A stretch of DNA of 64,000 nt, taken from assembly GCA_024644235.1 (NCBI GenBank), contig JAHELJ010000019.1, positions 893 to 64,892 of the forward strand, given 5' to 3'. The first letter of the stretch is position 1. Each line of letters opens with the position of its first letter. The notes beneath the pieces were generated by a model. It was not told the DNA's origin. It did not search any database and saw nothing but the letters and a program-made list of their open reading frames with translations. The position numbers and the translations under genes are program-made. This document shows positions 17,888 through 28,900 of this stretch, one piece after another. Origin of the DNA: Lewinellaceae bacterium (GTDB lineage: Bacteria; Bacteroidota; Bacteroidia; Chitinophagales; Saprospiraceae).

Positions 17888-18739
17888 ATGTTAAAAATTG
17901 CAGTGCAAAAATCGGGAAGATTGAGCGAAGGATCAATCCAACTTTTGAAAGATACCGGTCTACAGTTCAACAATGGACGAAAGCAACTTCTCGCTACGGC
18001 TAGTAATTTTCCGGTTGAAATTCTTTACCTGCGAGATGATGATATACCTCAGTATGTCCAAGATGGTGTGGCAGACCTGGGCATTGTAGGTGAGAATACA
18101 TTGATGGAGACGGGAAAGTCGGTAAAGGTCATTCGACAGCTAGGCTTTTCGAAATGCCGGCTTTCTCTGGCTATACCGAAGGCAGATCATTATTCAGGTC
18201 CCGAGTATTTTGCTGGGAAACGAATTGCCACATCTTATGTGAATATTCTTCAGGATTTTTTGACTTCCAATGACCTGACCGCGGAGATCCACCCAATCTC
18301 CGGTTCGGTGGAAATAGCTCCTGGCATTGGCCTGGCTGATGCGGTGATGGATATTGTCAGCACAGGCAGCACATTGCTAAGCAATGGCTTAAAAGAGGTC
18401 GAAGTGGTAACCAAATCCGAGGCTGTACTGATAGCTCATAAAGCTATATCTGACGAAAAGCAAAAGATCCTTGATCAGCTAGCTTTCAGAATTAATGCCG
18501 TTCTCACGGCAAGAGGGTACAAGTACATTTTGCTAAATGCCCCAAACGACAAGATTGATGAGATCATAGCTGTACTTCCAGGAATGAAAAGTCCAACAGT
18601 TTTACCCCTCGCTGACAAAGGTTGGAGTTCAGTACATTCGGTAGTTGAAGAAAAACAGTTGTGGGAGGTAATTGATAAGCTGAAAATGAAGGGAGCCCAA
18701 GGATTATTAATCATTCCAATTGAAAAAATGGTGGTGTAA
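17888..18739 (+). CDS. hisG: ATP phosphoribosyltransferase, long form
   Basis: Catalyses the first step of histidine synthesis, joining ATP and PRPP to give phosphoribosyl-ATP, in the cytoplasm. The 283 residues match the long HisG form: two periplasmic-binding-like catalytic domains (QKSGRLSEGS at the start, DGVADLGIVGENTL near 60-73, ADAVMDIVSTGSTL near 150-163) and a C-terminal regulatory domain from about 215 (PTVLPLADKGWSSVHSVV). The C-terminal domain mediates feedback inhibition by histidine in characterised long-form enzymes, so no HisZ is needed. It is the first gene of the operon, downstream of the attenuator. Its TAA stop overlaps the hisD start (TAATG). Confidence 0.96.
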   Translation: MLKIAVQKSGRLSEGSIQLLKDTGLQFNNGRKQLLATASNFPVEILYLRDDDIPQYVQDGVADLGIVGENTLMETGKSVKVIRQLGFSKCRLSLAIPKADHYSGPEYFAGKRIATSYVNILQDFLTSNDLTAEIHPISGSVEIAPGIGLADAVMDIVSTGSTLLSNGLKEVEVVTKSEAVLIAHKAISDEKQKILDQLAFRINAVLTARGYKYILLNAPNDKIDEIIAVLPGMKSPTVLPLADKGWSSVHSVVEEKQLWEVIDKLKMKGAQGLLIIPIEKMVV

Positions 18740-20034
18740 TGACATTGACCAGGTTCATCGATCCGGACAGATCAGAATGGAAGAATCTGATTCTTAGACC
18801 TTTTCCAGAAAGTGCTGATCTGGCTGAAAGAGTCAGTCAGATCCTCTCGGTAGTGGCAGAAAATGGCGATGAAGCTTTGAGGAATTTTACCAGGAAATTC
18901 GACGGTGTTGAAATCGATCAATTCCGGGTTACTGAAGATGAAATCCGCTACGCAATTAGCCATATCCCAAGTGATTTAAAGGCCGCAATCCAGGTAGCCA
19001 AACGTAACATCACCCAATTTCACCAGACTCAGCTTCAAGATGAAGGAATCGTAGAAACCATGCCAGGTGTAACCTGTTGGCGTAGATCAGTTCCGATTCA
19101 GGCTGTCGGGCTGTACGTTCCTGGGGGTAGCGCTCCGTTGTTTTCTACGGTTTTGATGTTGTCTATACCTGCCGGAATTGCAGGGTGCGATACAAAGTTG
19201 CTGTGTTCGCCTCCCGGGAAAGAGGGAAGGCTGCATCCGGCAATTATCTATGCCGCGACCGAATGCGGTGTGAAGAACATCTATAAAATCGGCGGTGCCC
19301 AGGCCATAGCGGCAATGGCATTTGGGACGCAATCCATACCGAGAGTCGACAAGATCTTCGGGCCGGGGAATTCCTATGTCACCGAAGCTAAGCAGCAGGT
19401 GCTTCGTCATGGTGTTGCAATTGATATGCCGGCTGGTCCGTCAGAAGTATTGGTTTATGCTGACCACTCAGCAAATGCAGCTTTCATCGCTGCTGACTTA
19501 TTATCTCAAGCTGAGCATGGTGCCGATAGTCAGGTTATTCTCGTCACGACAGAGGCCGGTTTGATTGATCAGGTGGAATCTAGTTTAGGCGATCAATTGG
19601 AAGAACTTCCACGAAAAGATATGGCCATCCAAGCCCTGGATAACAGCAAGTCTCTTCTCTTCAACACAGTGGATGACTGTATCGATTTTATCAATCTCTA
19701 CGCTCCCGAACATCTCATTCTCGCTTCTGATGATGCCCACGACTTCATACCCAAAATCTTGAACGCTGGATCCGTTTTCCTCGGACATCACACCCCAGAA
19801 TCTGTAGGAGACTATGCCTCGGGAACAAATCACACTCTGCCGACCAACGGGTGGGCCCGATCTTACAGCGGCGTATCTGTCGATAGCTTTGTTCGAAAAA
19901 TCACTTTCCAGGAACTGACTAAAGAAGGCTTGACTCAAATAGGGCCAACTGTTGAAGTCATGGCTCAGGCGGAGTCTTTGGAGGCTCACCGCAGGGCGGT
20001 TTCAATCCGGTTAAAAAACCTTAAAGATTCATGA
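18739..20034 (+). CDS. hisD: Histidinol dehydrogenase
   Basis: Catalyses the last two oxidations, L-histidinol to histidinal to L-histidine, with NAD and a catalytic Zn. The 431-residue length is normal. Visible family motifs are KIFGPGNSYVTEAKQ, then MPAGPSEVLVYAD, then LLSQAEHGADSQ, then the catalytic Glu/His block HHTPESVGDYASGTNHTLPT. The start overlaps hisG by one base and the stop overlaps hisC by four (ATGA), indicating translational coupling. Confidence 0.97.
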   Translation: MTLTRFIDPDRSEWKNLILRPFPESADLAERVSQILSVVAENGDEALRNFTRKFDGVEIDQFRVTEDEIRYAISHIPSDLKAAIQVAKRNITQFHQTQLQDEGIVETMPGVTCWRRSVPIQAVGLYVPGGSAPLFSTVLMLSIPAGIAGCDTKLLCSPPGKEGRLHPAIIYAATECGVKNIYKIGGAQAIAAMAFGTQSIPRVDKIFGPGNSYVTEAKQQVLRHGVAIDMPAGPSEVLVYADHSANAAFIAADLLSQAEHGADSQVILVTTEAGLIDQVESSLGDQLEELPRKDMAIQALDNSKSLLFNTVDDCIDFINLYAPEHLILASDDAHDFIPKILNAGSVFLGHHTPESVGDYASGTNHTLPTNGWARSYSGVSVDSFVRKITFQELTKEGLTQIGPTVEVMAQAESLEAHRRAVSIRLKNLKDS

Positions 20035-21065
20035 GCGAGGTATTGAAATTGGTTAGAGAAAATATTCAGAAGCTCACTCCCTACAGTTCAGCTCGTCATG
20101 AATTCAAGGGGAATGCAGATGTTTTTCTCGATGCCAACGAGAACCCTTTTGAAACGGGGCTAAATCGCTATCCGGATCCCCTCCAAAATACGCTCAAGAT
20201 CAAGCTGAGCGGGATAAAGAAAACGGATCCGTCCACATTGTTCCTCGGTAACGGCAGCGACGAAGCCATTGATCTGTTGATTCGTGTTTTCTGCGAACCA
20301 AAGGAGGACCACATTATGATCGTGCCCCCTACTTATGGTATGTATAAAGTATGTGCGGATATTTCAGATGTAGATGTAAGACAGGTAAAACTCCTGACAG
20401 ACTTTCAGCTGGATGTTGATGGTATCCTTAAGGAGTCTGATCAGCACAGTAAGATTCTTTTTATCTGCAGTCCTAATAATCCCACCGGTAATCTTATGGC
20501 CAAGGAAGATTTGGAAAGATTACTTCAGGATTTCCCTGGTATTTTGGTCATTGATGAAGCCTATATTGACTTCTGCCCTGATTCATCGATGGTGTCCAAG
20601 TTGTCAGAGTATCCAAAACTTGTGGTTTTGCAAACACTTTCCAAGGCCTGGGGTATGGCTGCGATTCGCCTGGGTATTGCCATTGCTTCACCGGAAATCA
20701 TAACATTGCTTAATGCGGTAAAACCACCCTATAATATTAATAAGCTTACCCAACAGCAAGCTTTATCTTTCCTGGATAAGGAAGATGAAATGCAGGATTT
20801 CGTCAGACGAAGTGTGGAACAAAGGGTTAAGTTGAGCCGGGAAATGAGTGGACTGAACTATGTCTTGATAGTGTATCCGTCTGATGCAAACTTCCTCCTG
20901 GTAAAAATGAAAGATCCTTCATTTATTTTTCACTCATTGATAGATCAAGGAATAGTGGTGCGCGACCGCTCCAGGCAACCTCTTTGCGAAGGTTGCCTCC
21001 GGATCACGGTAGGGACGGATAAGGAGAATGATTTCCTGATCGAAACCTTAAAATCCTTGCAATGA
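20031..21065 (+). CDS. hisC: Histidinol-phosphate aminotransferase
   Basis: PLP-dependent fold-type I transaminase converting imidazole-acetol phosphate plus glutamate to histidinol phosphate. In its 344 residues, FLDANENPFE (32-41), SPNNPTGN (147-154), the PLP-contacting DEAYIDF (from Asp175) and the Schiff-base Lys205 in QTLSKAWGMA are all present. The C-terminal LRITVGTDKENDFLI carries the substrate-binding Arg. It overlaps hisD and hisB by four bases each, in a tightly coupled operon. Confidence 0.96.
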   Translation: MSEVLKLVRENIQKLTPYSSARHEFKGNADVFLDANENPFETGLNRYPDPLQNTLKIKLSGIKKTDPSTLFLGNGSDEAIDLLIRVFCEPKEDHIMIVPPTYGMYKVCADISDVDVRQVKLLTDFQLDVDGILKESDQHSKILFICSPNNPTGNLMAKEDLERLLQDFPGILVIDEAYIDFCPDSSMVSKLSEYPKLVVLQTLSKAWGMAAIRLGIAIASPEIITLLNAVKPPYNINKLTQQQALSFLDKEDEMQDFVRRSVEQRVKLSREMSGLNYVLIVYPSDANFLLVKMKDPSFIFHSLIDQGIVVRDRSRQPLCEGCLRITVGTDKENDFLIETLKSLQ

Positions 21066-22192
21066 AAAAAGTGATCTTTCTGGATAGGGACGGAACAATC
21101 ATCGTAGAACCACCCATTGATTATCAGGTCGATTCCTACGAGAAATTGGATTTTTTGAGGGGTGCCATCGGAGCTCTCACTGCAATCTCCAAGCTTGACT
21201 ATGAGCTGGTGATGGTGACCAACCAGGATGGTCTGGGGACTGAAAGCCTTCCAACCGAATCCTTTCAGGGCCCACATGATCTTATGATGAAGATTTTGGA
21301 GACTGAGGGAGTCAGGTGGCATGAAGTCATCATCGATCATACCAGACCCGAAGATGAGGCAGAGACAAGAAAACCACGATTAGGAAAGGTACAACACTAC
21401 CTGAATGGTGATTACGACCTGAGGCATTCTTTTGTAATCGGCGACAGGATTACGGATATGCTCTTCGCATACAATCTGGGTGCCAAGGGTATTCTCATTG
21501 GCAAATCACTTGATACAGCGGATGACTACCTTGCTGAAGGGATCGACCTTAAGGATACCATAGTGATGGAAACAGCACAGTGGAGTCATATAGTACGTTT
21601 TCTGCAAGGTCTTGACCGCAAAGTCACACTTCAGCGTGACACGAGTGAGACTAAAGTGAAAGTGGAGCTAAATTTAGAGGGTTCGGGTCAGTCATCTATC
21701 GACACCGGCCTCGGATTCCTCGACCACATGCTTGATCAATTGGGAAAACATGGCGGTATCGATCTTGCTGTGAAGGTGGACGGAGACTTGCATATTGACG
21801 AGCATCATACAATCGAAGACACCGCTTTGACGCTAGGGGAGGCCTTTCATCGAGCGCTAGGTACAAAGAGAGGTATCGAACGCTACGGCTATTCCTTACC
21901 TATGGATGATTGTGAGGCAACAGTACTGCTAGATTTCGGAGGACGTCCCTGGCTGGTCTGGGATGTAGAATTTTCTCGTGAGAAAATTGGTGACATGCCG
22001 ACAGAAATGTTTATGCATTTCTTCAAATCATTTTCCGACAGTAGTAAATGCAATTTGCATATCAAAGCTGGCGGAAACAATGAACACCATAAGATCGAAG
22101 CCATCTTCAAAGCTTTTGCCAGGGCTATTAAAAGGGCAGTGAGGAGGGACATGGATAATTTCGATCTTCCATCAACAAAAGGAGTTTTATGA
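21062..22192 (+). CDS. hisB: Bifunctional histidinol-phosphatase / imidazoleglycerol-phosphate dehydratase
   Basis: A 376-residue fusion. Residues 1 to about 168 form a HAD-type phosphatase (FLDRDGTI near the start, VTNQDGLGT near 50, then a RKP lysine and GDRITDM), acting on histidinol phosphate. About 180-376 form IGP dehydratase with the metal-binding motifs FLDHMLDQLGKHGG and DEHHTIEDTA. In E. coli HisB a loop of Cys and His residues in the phosphatase domain binds Zn. Here the corresponding IIDHTRPEDEAETRKP has no cysteine, so the structural Zn site is probably absent. I recall this as usual in Bacteroidota HisB but could not check it. Four-base overlaps join it to hisC and hisH. Confidence 0.95.
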   Translation: MKKVIFLDRDGTIIVEPPIDYQVDSYEKLDFLRGAIGALTAISKLDYELVMVTNQDGLGTESLPTESFQGPHDLMMKILETEGVRWHEVIIDHTRPEDEAETRKPRLGKVQHYLNGDYDLRHSFVIGDRITDMLFAYNLGAKGILIGKSLDTADDYLAEGIDLKDTIVMETAQWSHIVRFLQGLDRKVTLQRDTSETKVKVELNLEGSGQSSIDTGLGFLDHMLDQLGKHGGIDLAVKVDGDLHIDEHHTIEDTALTLGEAFHRALGTKRGIERYGYSLPMDDCEATVLLDFGGRPWLVWDVEFSREKIGDMPTEMFMHFFKSFSDSSKCNLHIKAGGNNEHHKIEAIFKAFARAIKRAVRRDMDNFDLPSTKGVL

Positions 22193-22776
22193 AGGTTGCG
22201 GTGATCGATTACAATGCCGGTAACACCCGGTCGGTATATTTTGCCATGCAGAGAGCAGGAGTCGATGCTGTGTTTACCAAAGACCATGTCGCAATCAAAA
22301 GTGCGGATAAAGTGATCTTTCCCGGAGTTGGCGAAGCCAATACCACAATGGAGTTTCTTCGGAGACATCAACTCGATGATTTAATTTGTGGACTGAAACA
22401 ACCAGTATTAGGCATTTGCCTTGGCATGCAGTTAATGTGCAATTGGTCTGAGGAGAACGACACTGAATGTCTCGGTATTTTCGATACCGATGTGCGACGA
22501 TTCAAACCTACCGGAAGTGAAAAGGTACCGCATATGGGGTGGAACCAGGTCTATGACTTGGATTCAACTTTATTTCCAAAGGAGCTCGAGCAAAGGCATG
22601 TCTATTTTGTCCATAGTTTTTATGTACCAATAGGTGATGATACTGCCGCCCGTTGTGATTACTGTCAGCCCTTTTCTGCTGCGCTGCACAAGAACAATTT
22701 TTATGCTACCCAATTTCATCCGGAAAAATCGGGTCCGGTGGGCGCAGCTATTCTCAAACGTTTTCTAGAAATCTGA
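22189..22776 (+). CDS. hisH: Imidazole glycerol phosphate synthase, glutaminase subunit
   Basis: Class I glutamine amidotransferase supplying ammonia to HisF. The nucleophile Cys77 is in LGICLGMQ, and the His177/Glu179 pair of the triad is in QFHPEKSG. At 195 residues it is full length. It starts in an ATGA overlap with hisB and ends five bases before hisA. The product works as a heterodimer with HisF, encoded one gene further on. Confidence 0.97.
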   Translation: MKVAVIDYNAGNTRSVYFAMQRAGVDAVFTKDHVAIKSADKVIFPGVGEANTTMEFLRRHQLDDLICGLKQPVLGICLGMQLMCNWSEENDTECLGIFDTDVRRFKPTGSEKVPHMGWNQVYDLDSTLFPKELEQRHVYFVHSFYVPIGDDTAARCDYCQPFSAALHKNNFYATQFHPEKSGPVGAAILKRFLEI

Positions 22777-22781
22777 ATGTG

Positions 22782-23510
22782 ATGCATGTGATTCCTGCCA
22801 TAGATCTGATTGAAGGAAAATGCGTGCGCTTGCAGCAGGGCCTTTACAGTCAAAAAACAATCTACCATGAGGATCCCGTGGAGGTGGCAAAAGAATTTGA
22901 AGCTCATGGAATAAGCAGATTGCATTTGGTGGATCTTGATGGAGCAAAGGCGAAGAAAGTGATCAACTGGTATACGCTTGAGAGAATCGTCAAAGGCACC
23001 AGGCTTCTCGTCGATTTTGCGGGTGGGATCAAAGGTCATGAAGATTTAGCCCGAGTCATGGATTGTGGTGCTCATCAAGTCACGATAGGAAGCGTTGCTG
23101 TTGATCATCCTGCGCAATTCCAGGATTGGTTGGAAGAATTTGGGCCGGATCGCATCATTTTGGGGGCTGATCTACGCAATGGAACGGTTGCAACTCATGG
23201 ATGGCAACGTGACTCCAAACTACATTGGAAGGATTTTATCAGCAAGCATCTGGCAAAAGGAGTGAAGTATGTGATTTGTACTGATATTGGCAGGGATGGA
23301 ATGCTCTCCGGACCATCATTCGAGTTATATGGTGAGATTCAGAAACACTTCGATCACCTCAACCTAATCGCTAGTGGTGGAGTATCTAACGTCCAGGATT
23401 TGCACAAACTACGTCAAATGGGCCTATATGGTGCGATTGTAGGAAAAGCCATTTATGAAGGGCATGTTACCCTAAATGAAATTCGAGAATTCCAGGAAAA
23501 TGCTAGCTAA
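22782..23510 (+). CDS. hisA: ProFAR isomerase (HisA)
   Basis: TIM-barrel isomerase opening the ribose of ProFAR to PRFAR. I chose the ATG at 22782 ([17 protein letters not shown]) over the GTG at 22779. The former gives the normal N-terminus with the catalytic Asp8 and a 242-residue protein. The phosphate-binding half-barrel repeats are visible ([11 protein letters not shown], then [11 protein letters not shown]). The second catalytic Asp is in [12 protein letters not shown]. It overlaps hisF by 11 bases. Confidence 0.95.
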   Translation: MHVIPAIDLIEGKCVRLQQGLYSQKTIYHEDPVEVAKEFEAHGISRLHLVDLDGAKAKKVINWYTLERIVKGTRLLVDFAGGIKGHEDLARVMDCGAHQVTIGSVAVDHPAQFQDWLEEFGPDRIILGADLRNGTVATHGWQRDSKLHWKDFISKHLAKGVKYVICTDIGRDGMLSGPSFELYGEIQKHFDHLNLIASGGVSNVQDLHKLRQMGLYGAIVGKAIYEGHVTLNEIREFQENAS

Positions 23511-24255
23511 ACGGATCATACCTTGTCTGGACGTAAAGGATGGCCGGACCGTAAAAGGAATAAACTTTAAGGAACTGCGTGATGCCGGTGATCCGGTAGA
23601 ACTCGGTAAGATTTATAGTGATCAAGGTGCTGATGAATTGGTCTTTTTGGATATTACCGCCACCCTGGAAAAGCGCAAAACCCTTGCTGCCCTGGCCGAC
23701 CAGGTGGCCCATAATCTCAATATTCCTTTCACCATAGGTGGTGGGATATCAAGCCCAGGCGATCTCGAGGCCCTGTTGGAGAGTGGAGCCGATAAGGTGT
23801 CGGTCAATTCAGCAGCAGTGAGGAATCCGGCATTGATTGATGATCTGGCAAAATTATTTGGCAGTCAATGCATTGTAGTGGCGATCGATGCAAAGGAATC
23901 TGGTGGTTACTGGACGGTCCACGTTTCGGGCGGCACGAAGCCGACGACCCGGGAATTATTCGAATGGGCACATGAAGCCGAAGACCGGGGAGCGGGTGAA
24001 ATTCTTTTTACATCCATGAATCATGATGGTACCAAAAAGGGCTTTGCGGTTCAAGCTTTGAGAAAACTCTCGGAGCAAGTTTCGATCCCGGTCATTGCCA
24101 GTGGCGGAGCAGGGACTATTGAACACTTTGTGGAAGTGTTTACCCATGGCAAAGCAGACGCAGGCTTAGCAGCAAGTATTTTTCATTATGGAGAAATTCC
24201 AATTCCGGGATTAAAATCGGAACTAGTTTCCCGGGGAATCCCGATAAGGATCTAA
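23500..24255 (+). CDS. hisF: Imidazole glycerol phosphate synthase, cyclase subunit
   Basis: TIM-barrel partner of HisH; it uses ammonia to form IGP and AICAR. The ATG at 23500 gives [20 protein letters not shown], the canonical N-terminus with catalytic Asp11. A frame extension to 23476 only adds residues inside hisA and is rejected. The second catalytic Asp is in [11 protein letters not shown], and phosphate binding is in [11 protein letters not shown] and [11 protein letters not shown]. The 251-residue length is typical. It ends 10 bases before hisIE. Confidence 0.96.
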   Translation: MLAKRIIPCLDVKDGRTVKGINFKELRDAGDPVELGKIYSDQGADELVFLDITATLEKRKTLAALADQVAHNLNIPFTIGGGISSPGDLEALLESGADKVSVNSAAVRNPALIDDLAKLFGSQCIVVAIDAKESGGYWTVHVSGGTKPTTRELFEWAHEAEDRGAGEILFTSMNHDGTKKGFAVQALRKLSEQVSIPVIASGGAGTIEHFVEVFTHGKADAGLAASIFHYGEIPIPGLKSELVSRGIPIRI

Positions 24256-24265
24256 AATAACAGGT

Positions 24266-24883
24266 ATGGTTATCACGGCAAAAAATCTCAATCAGCTTGA
24301 TTTCAAAAAGGGTCATGGTTTGCTACCGGCGATTGTGCAAGATGAAAGTACCGGACAGGTTTTGATGCTGGGCTACATGACGCAAGAGTCATTAACCGCA
24401 ACTTTTGACAGCGGCTTAGTGACGTTTTTCAGCCGTGCCAAGCAACGGCTCTGGACGAAGGGAGAAACTTCCGGGAATCACCTGAAGTTTAAGAGAGCAC
24501 TGGTCGATTGCGACAAAGATACCCTGCTGATCAAATGTATACCTACAGGTCCTGTGTGTCACCTCGGCACAGAAACTTGCTTTAATGAAAAACCTTCCGG
24601 CTTTCAGTTTTTCCGAAAGCTGGAAACCCTTATCAAGAACAGGAAGATACACCCGGAAGATGGGAGTTACACTTCCAAATTACTGACTGGTAGCATTGAC
24701 AAGATTGCACAGAAAGTAGGGGAGGAAGCTGTTGAGCTGGTGATTGAAGCAAAAAACCAACAAGATGAATCACTTCTCAATGAAGCTGCCGATCTGATCT
24801 ATCACCTTATGGTGCTGTTGGAGGCGCGAGATACTTCATTCTCTGCAGTGTTGGATATCCTTGAGAAGCGTCACAAAAATTAG
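24266..24883 (+). CDS. hisI: Bifunctional phosphoribosyl-AMP cyclohydrolase / phosphoribosyl-ATP pyrophosphatase
   Basis: A HisIE fusion of 205 residues carrying out steps two and three of the pathway. The N-terminal cyclohydrolase domain (to about 115) has MLGYMTQESL, FFSRAKQRLWTKGETSGN and the Zn-binding cysteines in DCDKDTLLIKCIPTGPVCH. The C-terminal pyrophosphatase has KIAQKVGEEAVELVIEAK, the MazG-like helical metal site. It is the last gene of a complete eight-gene his operon. No clear terminator follows in the next 177 bp. Confidence 0.96.
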   Translation: MVITAKNLNQLDFKKGHGLLPAIVQDESTGQVLMLGYMTQESLTATFDSGLVTFFSRAKQRLWTKGETSGNHLKFKRALVDCDKDTLLIKCIPTGPVCHLGTETCFNEKPSGFQFFRKLETLIKNRKIHPEDGSYTSKLLTGSIDKIAQKVGEEAVELVIEAKNQQDESLLNEAADLIYHLMVLLEARDTSFSAVLDILEKRHKN

Positions 24884-25060
24884 ACTTCAACTCAAGGCAG
24901 AACCTTCAGTCCTGGCCCTATAATTGTATCCTAAAATGTGGATAGTCTCTATGGATTCGCGGATTAGAAAGTTCATCTTCCCGGATAAATATCGAAGTCT
25001 ATTATTCGTTGAAAAAAATGAAAATGTTTAAAATAGTGACAGATTACCAAATTTTGTCAT

Positions 25061-25759
25061 ATGAAATATCTGAGGAATCTTGAGCCGATTCATCGGGAAG
25101 CACTTCATATGTTGGCTCAGACTCTGGCCACAGGAGATGGACTTTCCCTGCGAGATCTTCACTATCGATTAGCCGAAAATCAATCATTCGAGTCGTGGCT
25201 TAGAGCCATGCTTTTCAAGGATGTTTGGGACTTTACTCAATTTGTTGAGGTCTGTGATTTGACGGAACCGGCAAGAAAGGAGAAGAGTACTGTGTTTGAA
25301 GCGATGAAAGACAGACTGATTTCTGTGTGGAAAAGGAAAGATGAAGTCTATTCTCAGAAGCACCTGGAGCTTGATTTGATTCAGCTCAAGAAGGCTTATC
25401 TAAGCATCTTACTGGAAGTCGAAGGATACAAATTTGCAGAGCGTATGTTCAAGGACGACCCTGAGGCTCCAACACTTTGGATTCACGCCGGTCAGACTGC
25501 CATTGGACAGAGGGATTACTTTCTCTCCTATGGCGACTTGATGCATTTCTTTACAAATATGGTTTTTGCTGACCGTGAAAACGAGATTTACAATGCCACT
25601 CTGGACCTCTATTTCACGGTTAGCTTTGATTATGCAAATGCCGGTGAAGTTGATGAAGATGAACTGCGGGATCTGATTGCCACTTCCCGGGCAAGCATGG
25701 TTGAGGTCGGTCGGGAGATATTGAGCTACATGACGCATCTCGACAGAAAACTGAATTAA
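25061..25759 (+). CDS. Protein of unknown function, 232 residues
   Basis: No family recognised. The protein is soluble, helix-rich and charged, with no signal peptide, membrane segment or cysteine cluster beyond isolated residues. Notable segments are LHYRLAENQSFESWLRAMLFK near the N-terminus, a Lys/Glu-rich middle (KSTVFEAMKDRLISVWKRKDEV) and an acidic DEDELRDL toward the end. It stands alone, 177 bp after hisIE and 238 bp before gltB, and both gaps lack a strong terminator. The context says little; a cytoplasmic all-alpha protein is the most that can be said. Confidence 0.7.
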   Translation: MKYLRNLEPIHREALHMLAQTLATGDGLSLRDLHYRLAENQSFESWLRAMLFKDVWDFTQFVEVCDLTEPARKEKSTVFEAMKDRLISVWKRKDEVYSQKHLELDLIQLKKAYLSILLEVEGYKFAERMFKDDPEAPTLWIHAGQTAIGQRDYFLSYGDLMHFFTNMVFADRENEIYNATLDLYFTVSFDYANAGEVDEDELRDLIATSRASMVEVGREILSYMTHLDRKLN

Positions 25760-25997
25760 AATGGGGCTTTCAGTCAAAGTTTCCCACAAAAATTCGATCT
25801 GTTAATTTAGAATTTCTGCCAACCGCATCGCCGATCCAACATCATTTGTATGGTGACTGGCGTTTTCTCATCACGTTAATTTCTTAACTTAAACTACTAA
25901 TTATCGAAAGTGCCAGGATGATAATCGACTGGATTTAAATTTTTAGATTTTTACTAATTTCGCTTTTCACTTGTAAATTTCGTAACGAACTATCAAG

Positions 25998-28900
25998 ATG
26001 ACTGCCAATAGCAGCAACAGACTATACATCCCTGCCCTGGAAAAGGATTCTTGTGGGACGGGTCTGATCGCCAATTTGAATGGAAGCAGGAGCCATTCGC
26101 TGGTCGAAGATGCCCTCGTCATGCTCATGAATATGGAGCATAGAGGAGCTTGTGGTTGCGAACCCAATACAGGGGATGGAGCCGGAATCCTCATTCAGAT
26201 TCCGCATGAATTCTTCGAGAAAAAATGCAGACAGGCAGGTTTTGAGATTCCGGCATTTGGTGAGTATGGTGTGGGAATGGTGTTTTTTCCGAAGGATAAG
26301 AATCTGATGTCTCAGTGTCGGGTGAGTTTCAACGACTATATTGATGAGCAGGGATTTGAACTTCTCGGTTATCGAAAAGTACCTACTGACAGCGAAGGTC
26401 TTGGTGCTTCAGCACTGGAAGTGGAACCGCGAATTGAACAGGTATTTGTTCGCCCAAAGGCAGAGCTGGAGCCCAAACAACTCGAAAGAAGACTCTATGT
26501 ATTGAGGAAATTTGCAACGCACAATATCCATAAGACCTTCCCGCAGACAGAAGATCACTTTTACCTATGTTCCTTCTCATACAAGACAATCGTCTACAAA
26601 GGCCAGCTCACTACTGGTCAGCTCCGGGGATATTATCCCGATTTACAGGATGAGGATTTGAAGAGTGCCATCGCGATGATTCATTCTCGCTTTTCAACCA
26701 ACACGGTACCAAAATGGAAGCTGGCTCAACCCTTTCGCTACATTGCTCATAATGGAGAAATCAATACCATTCAGGGAAATATCAATTGGTGGCAGTCAAA
26801 AGAATTTCAGCTTGAATCTGACTTCTTTAATGAGATCGAACAAGAGAAATTAAAGCCCATTATCGGTCCGAGTCATTCTGACTCAGGTTCTTTCGATAAC
26901 ATCCTGGAGTTTTTGGTATTGAGTGGAAGAACACTTGCTCACTCTCTGATGATGATGATTCCCGAAGCTTGGGAAAGTAACGATCAAATGGAAGCTCACA
27001 AAAGAGCTTTTTATGAATATCATGGCAATTTGATGGAGCCTTGGGATGGACCAGCATCTATCTGCTTTACTGATGGTATTGTGATCGGAGCGACCTTGGA
27101 CCGAAATGGTTTACGCCCCTCAAGATATTTAATCACCGAGGATAACACATTGATTGTTGCATCCGAAGCAGGTGTGCTACCAGTGGACCAATCGAAAGTT
27201 GTGTTGAAAGGAAGACTTCAGCCTGGCAAGATCCTAATAGCCGATTTGGATCTGAAAAAGGTGGTTGCAGATGATGAAGTCAAGAATATTATTTGTAATA
27301 GGGGTCCATATCAGGATTGGCTGGAGGAACACAAAATCGCTTTAAAGGATATTCCTGCTGATGTTCCTTCCTCGATCGAACTCGACAATCAAACTTTGGT
27401 ACGGCTGCAACATCTGCATGGATTCACTAAGGAGGATCTTAAAGTGATCATCGCTCCAATGATCGAAGACGAAAAGGATCCTGTCGGTTCAATGGGGACT
27501 GACACACCGCTGGCAGTGCTTTCTCATCATAGTCAGCACCTTTCTAATTATTTCAAACAGCTTTTTGCCCAGGTGACCAATCCTCCTATCGACCCTATTA
27601 GGGAGCGAATGGTGATGTCTCTTTTTACAAGATTGGGCAAGACACCAAATATTCTCAGGCCAGGTCCAGATCATGCCAAGTTCATTCACATTGATCAACC
27701 AGTCCTGTCGAATAGCGATCTCACGAAAATTGTCCAAATCAATCATCAGGACTACCAAACCGGAATCATCGATATCGTTTTCGCTGCGGATAACCAGCCA
27801 GGAAGGCTTAGCGCTTCGCTGGACCATATTTGTGCCGTTGCCGAGGATTTGGTAAGAAATGGCAGAAATATTTTAGTGCTATCGGATAGAAATGCCGATG
27901 CCTATAAAGCACCAATTCCTTCTCTAATGGCCGTTGGCGCGATTCACCATCATCTCATAAAGACAGGATTAAGGACAAAAACTTCACTAGTGGTCGAAGC
28001 GGGAGATGTGCGTGAAACACATCATTACGCCACTTTAATCGGATATGGCGCCAATGCAGTCAATCCCTACCTGGCTTTTGCAACTATTGGCGACCTGCAT
28101 AAAAGAAATTTCTTTGATGGTGATCTTTCGCTTGAAGACCTGATTTATAAGTATAAAAAAGCGGTAGGTAAGGGATTGCTCAAGATCATGTCCAAGATTG
28201 GAATCTCAACTCTGCAGTCCTATCATGGTGCTCAGATTTTCGAAATTCTCGGACTGAATCGTCAAGTAGTTGATAAATGTTTCGCGGGCTCAATCTCCAG
28301 GATTCAGGGGTTGGGATTTGATGAACTGAGTCGCGAGATTCTGCAGCGGCATAGACATGCTTTCCCCAAGAAATTACCCCCGTCACACGAGCTGGAAGTG
28401 GGAGGGGTCTATCAATGGAAACAACGTGGGGAAGTGCATATGTTCAATCCTCAGACCATTCACCTACTTCAATACAGTACCCGAAAGGGCGACTATAAAA
28501 TATTCAAGAAGTATTCGGCATTGATCAACGATCAAACTGAAAAAGCGCTAACATTAAGAGGCTTATTGGCTTTCCGAAAAGGACAATCCATTCCCATGGA
28601 GGAAGTAGAGCCCATTGAGTCTATCCTTAAGCGATTTGCAACCGGAGCCATGTCTTTCGGCTCTATCAGCCATGAAGCCCACTCTACATTGGCCATCGCT
28701 ATGAATCGCATTGGTGGTAAAAGCAATTCAGGTGAAGGTGGAGAAGATGAAGCACGATTTGAAGTGAAAGAAAATGGGGACTGGGAACGCTCAGCAATTA
28801 AACAGGTTGCTTCTGGCCGTTTTGGAGTGACCAGTCACTACCTTACCAATGCCGATGAATTACAGATCAAAATGGCGCAAGGAGCAAAGCCGGGAGAAGG

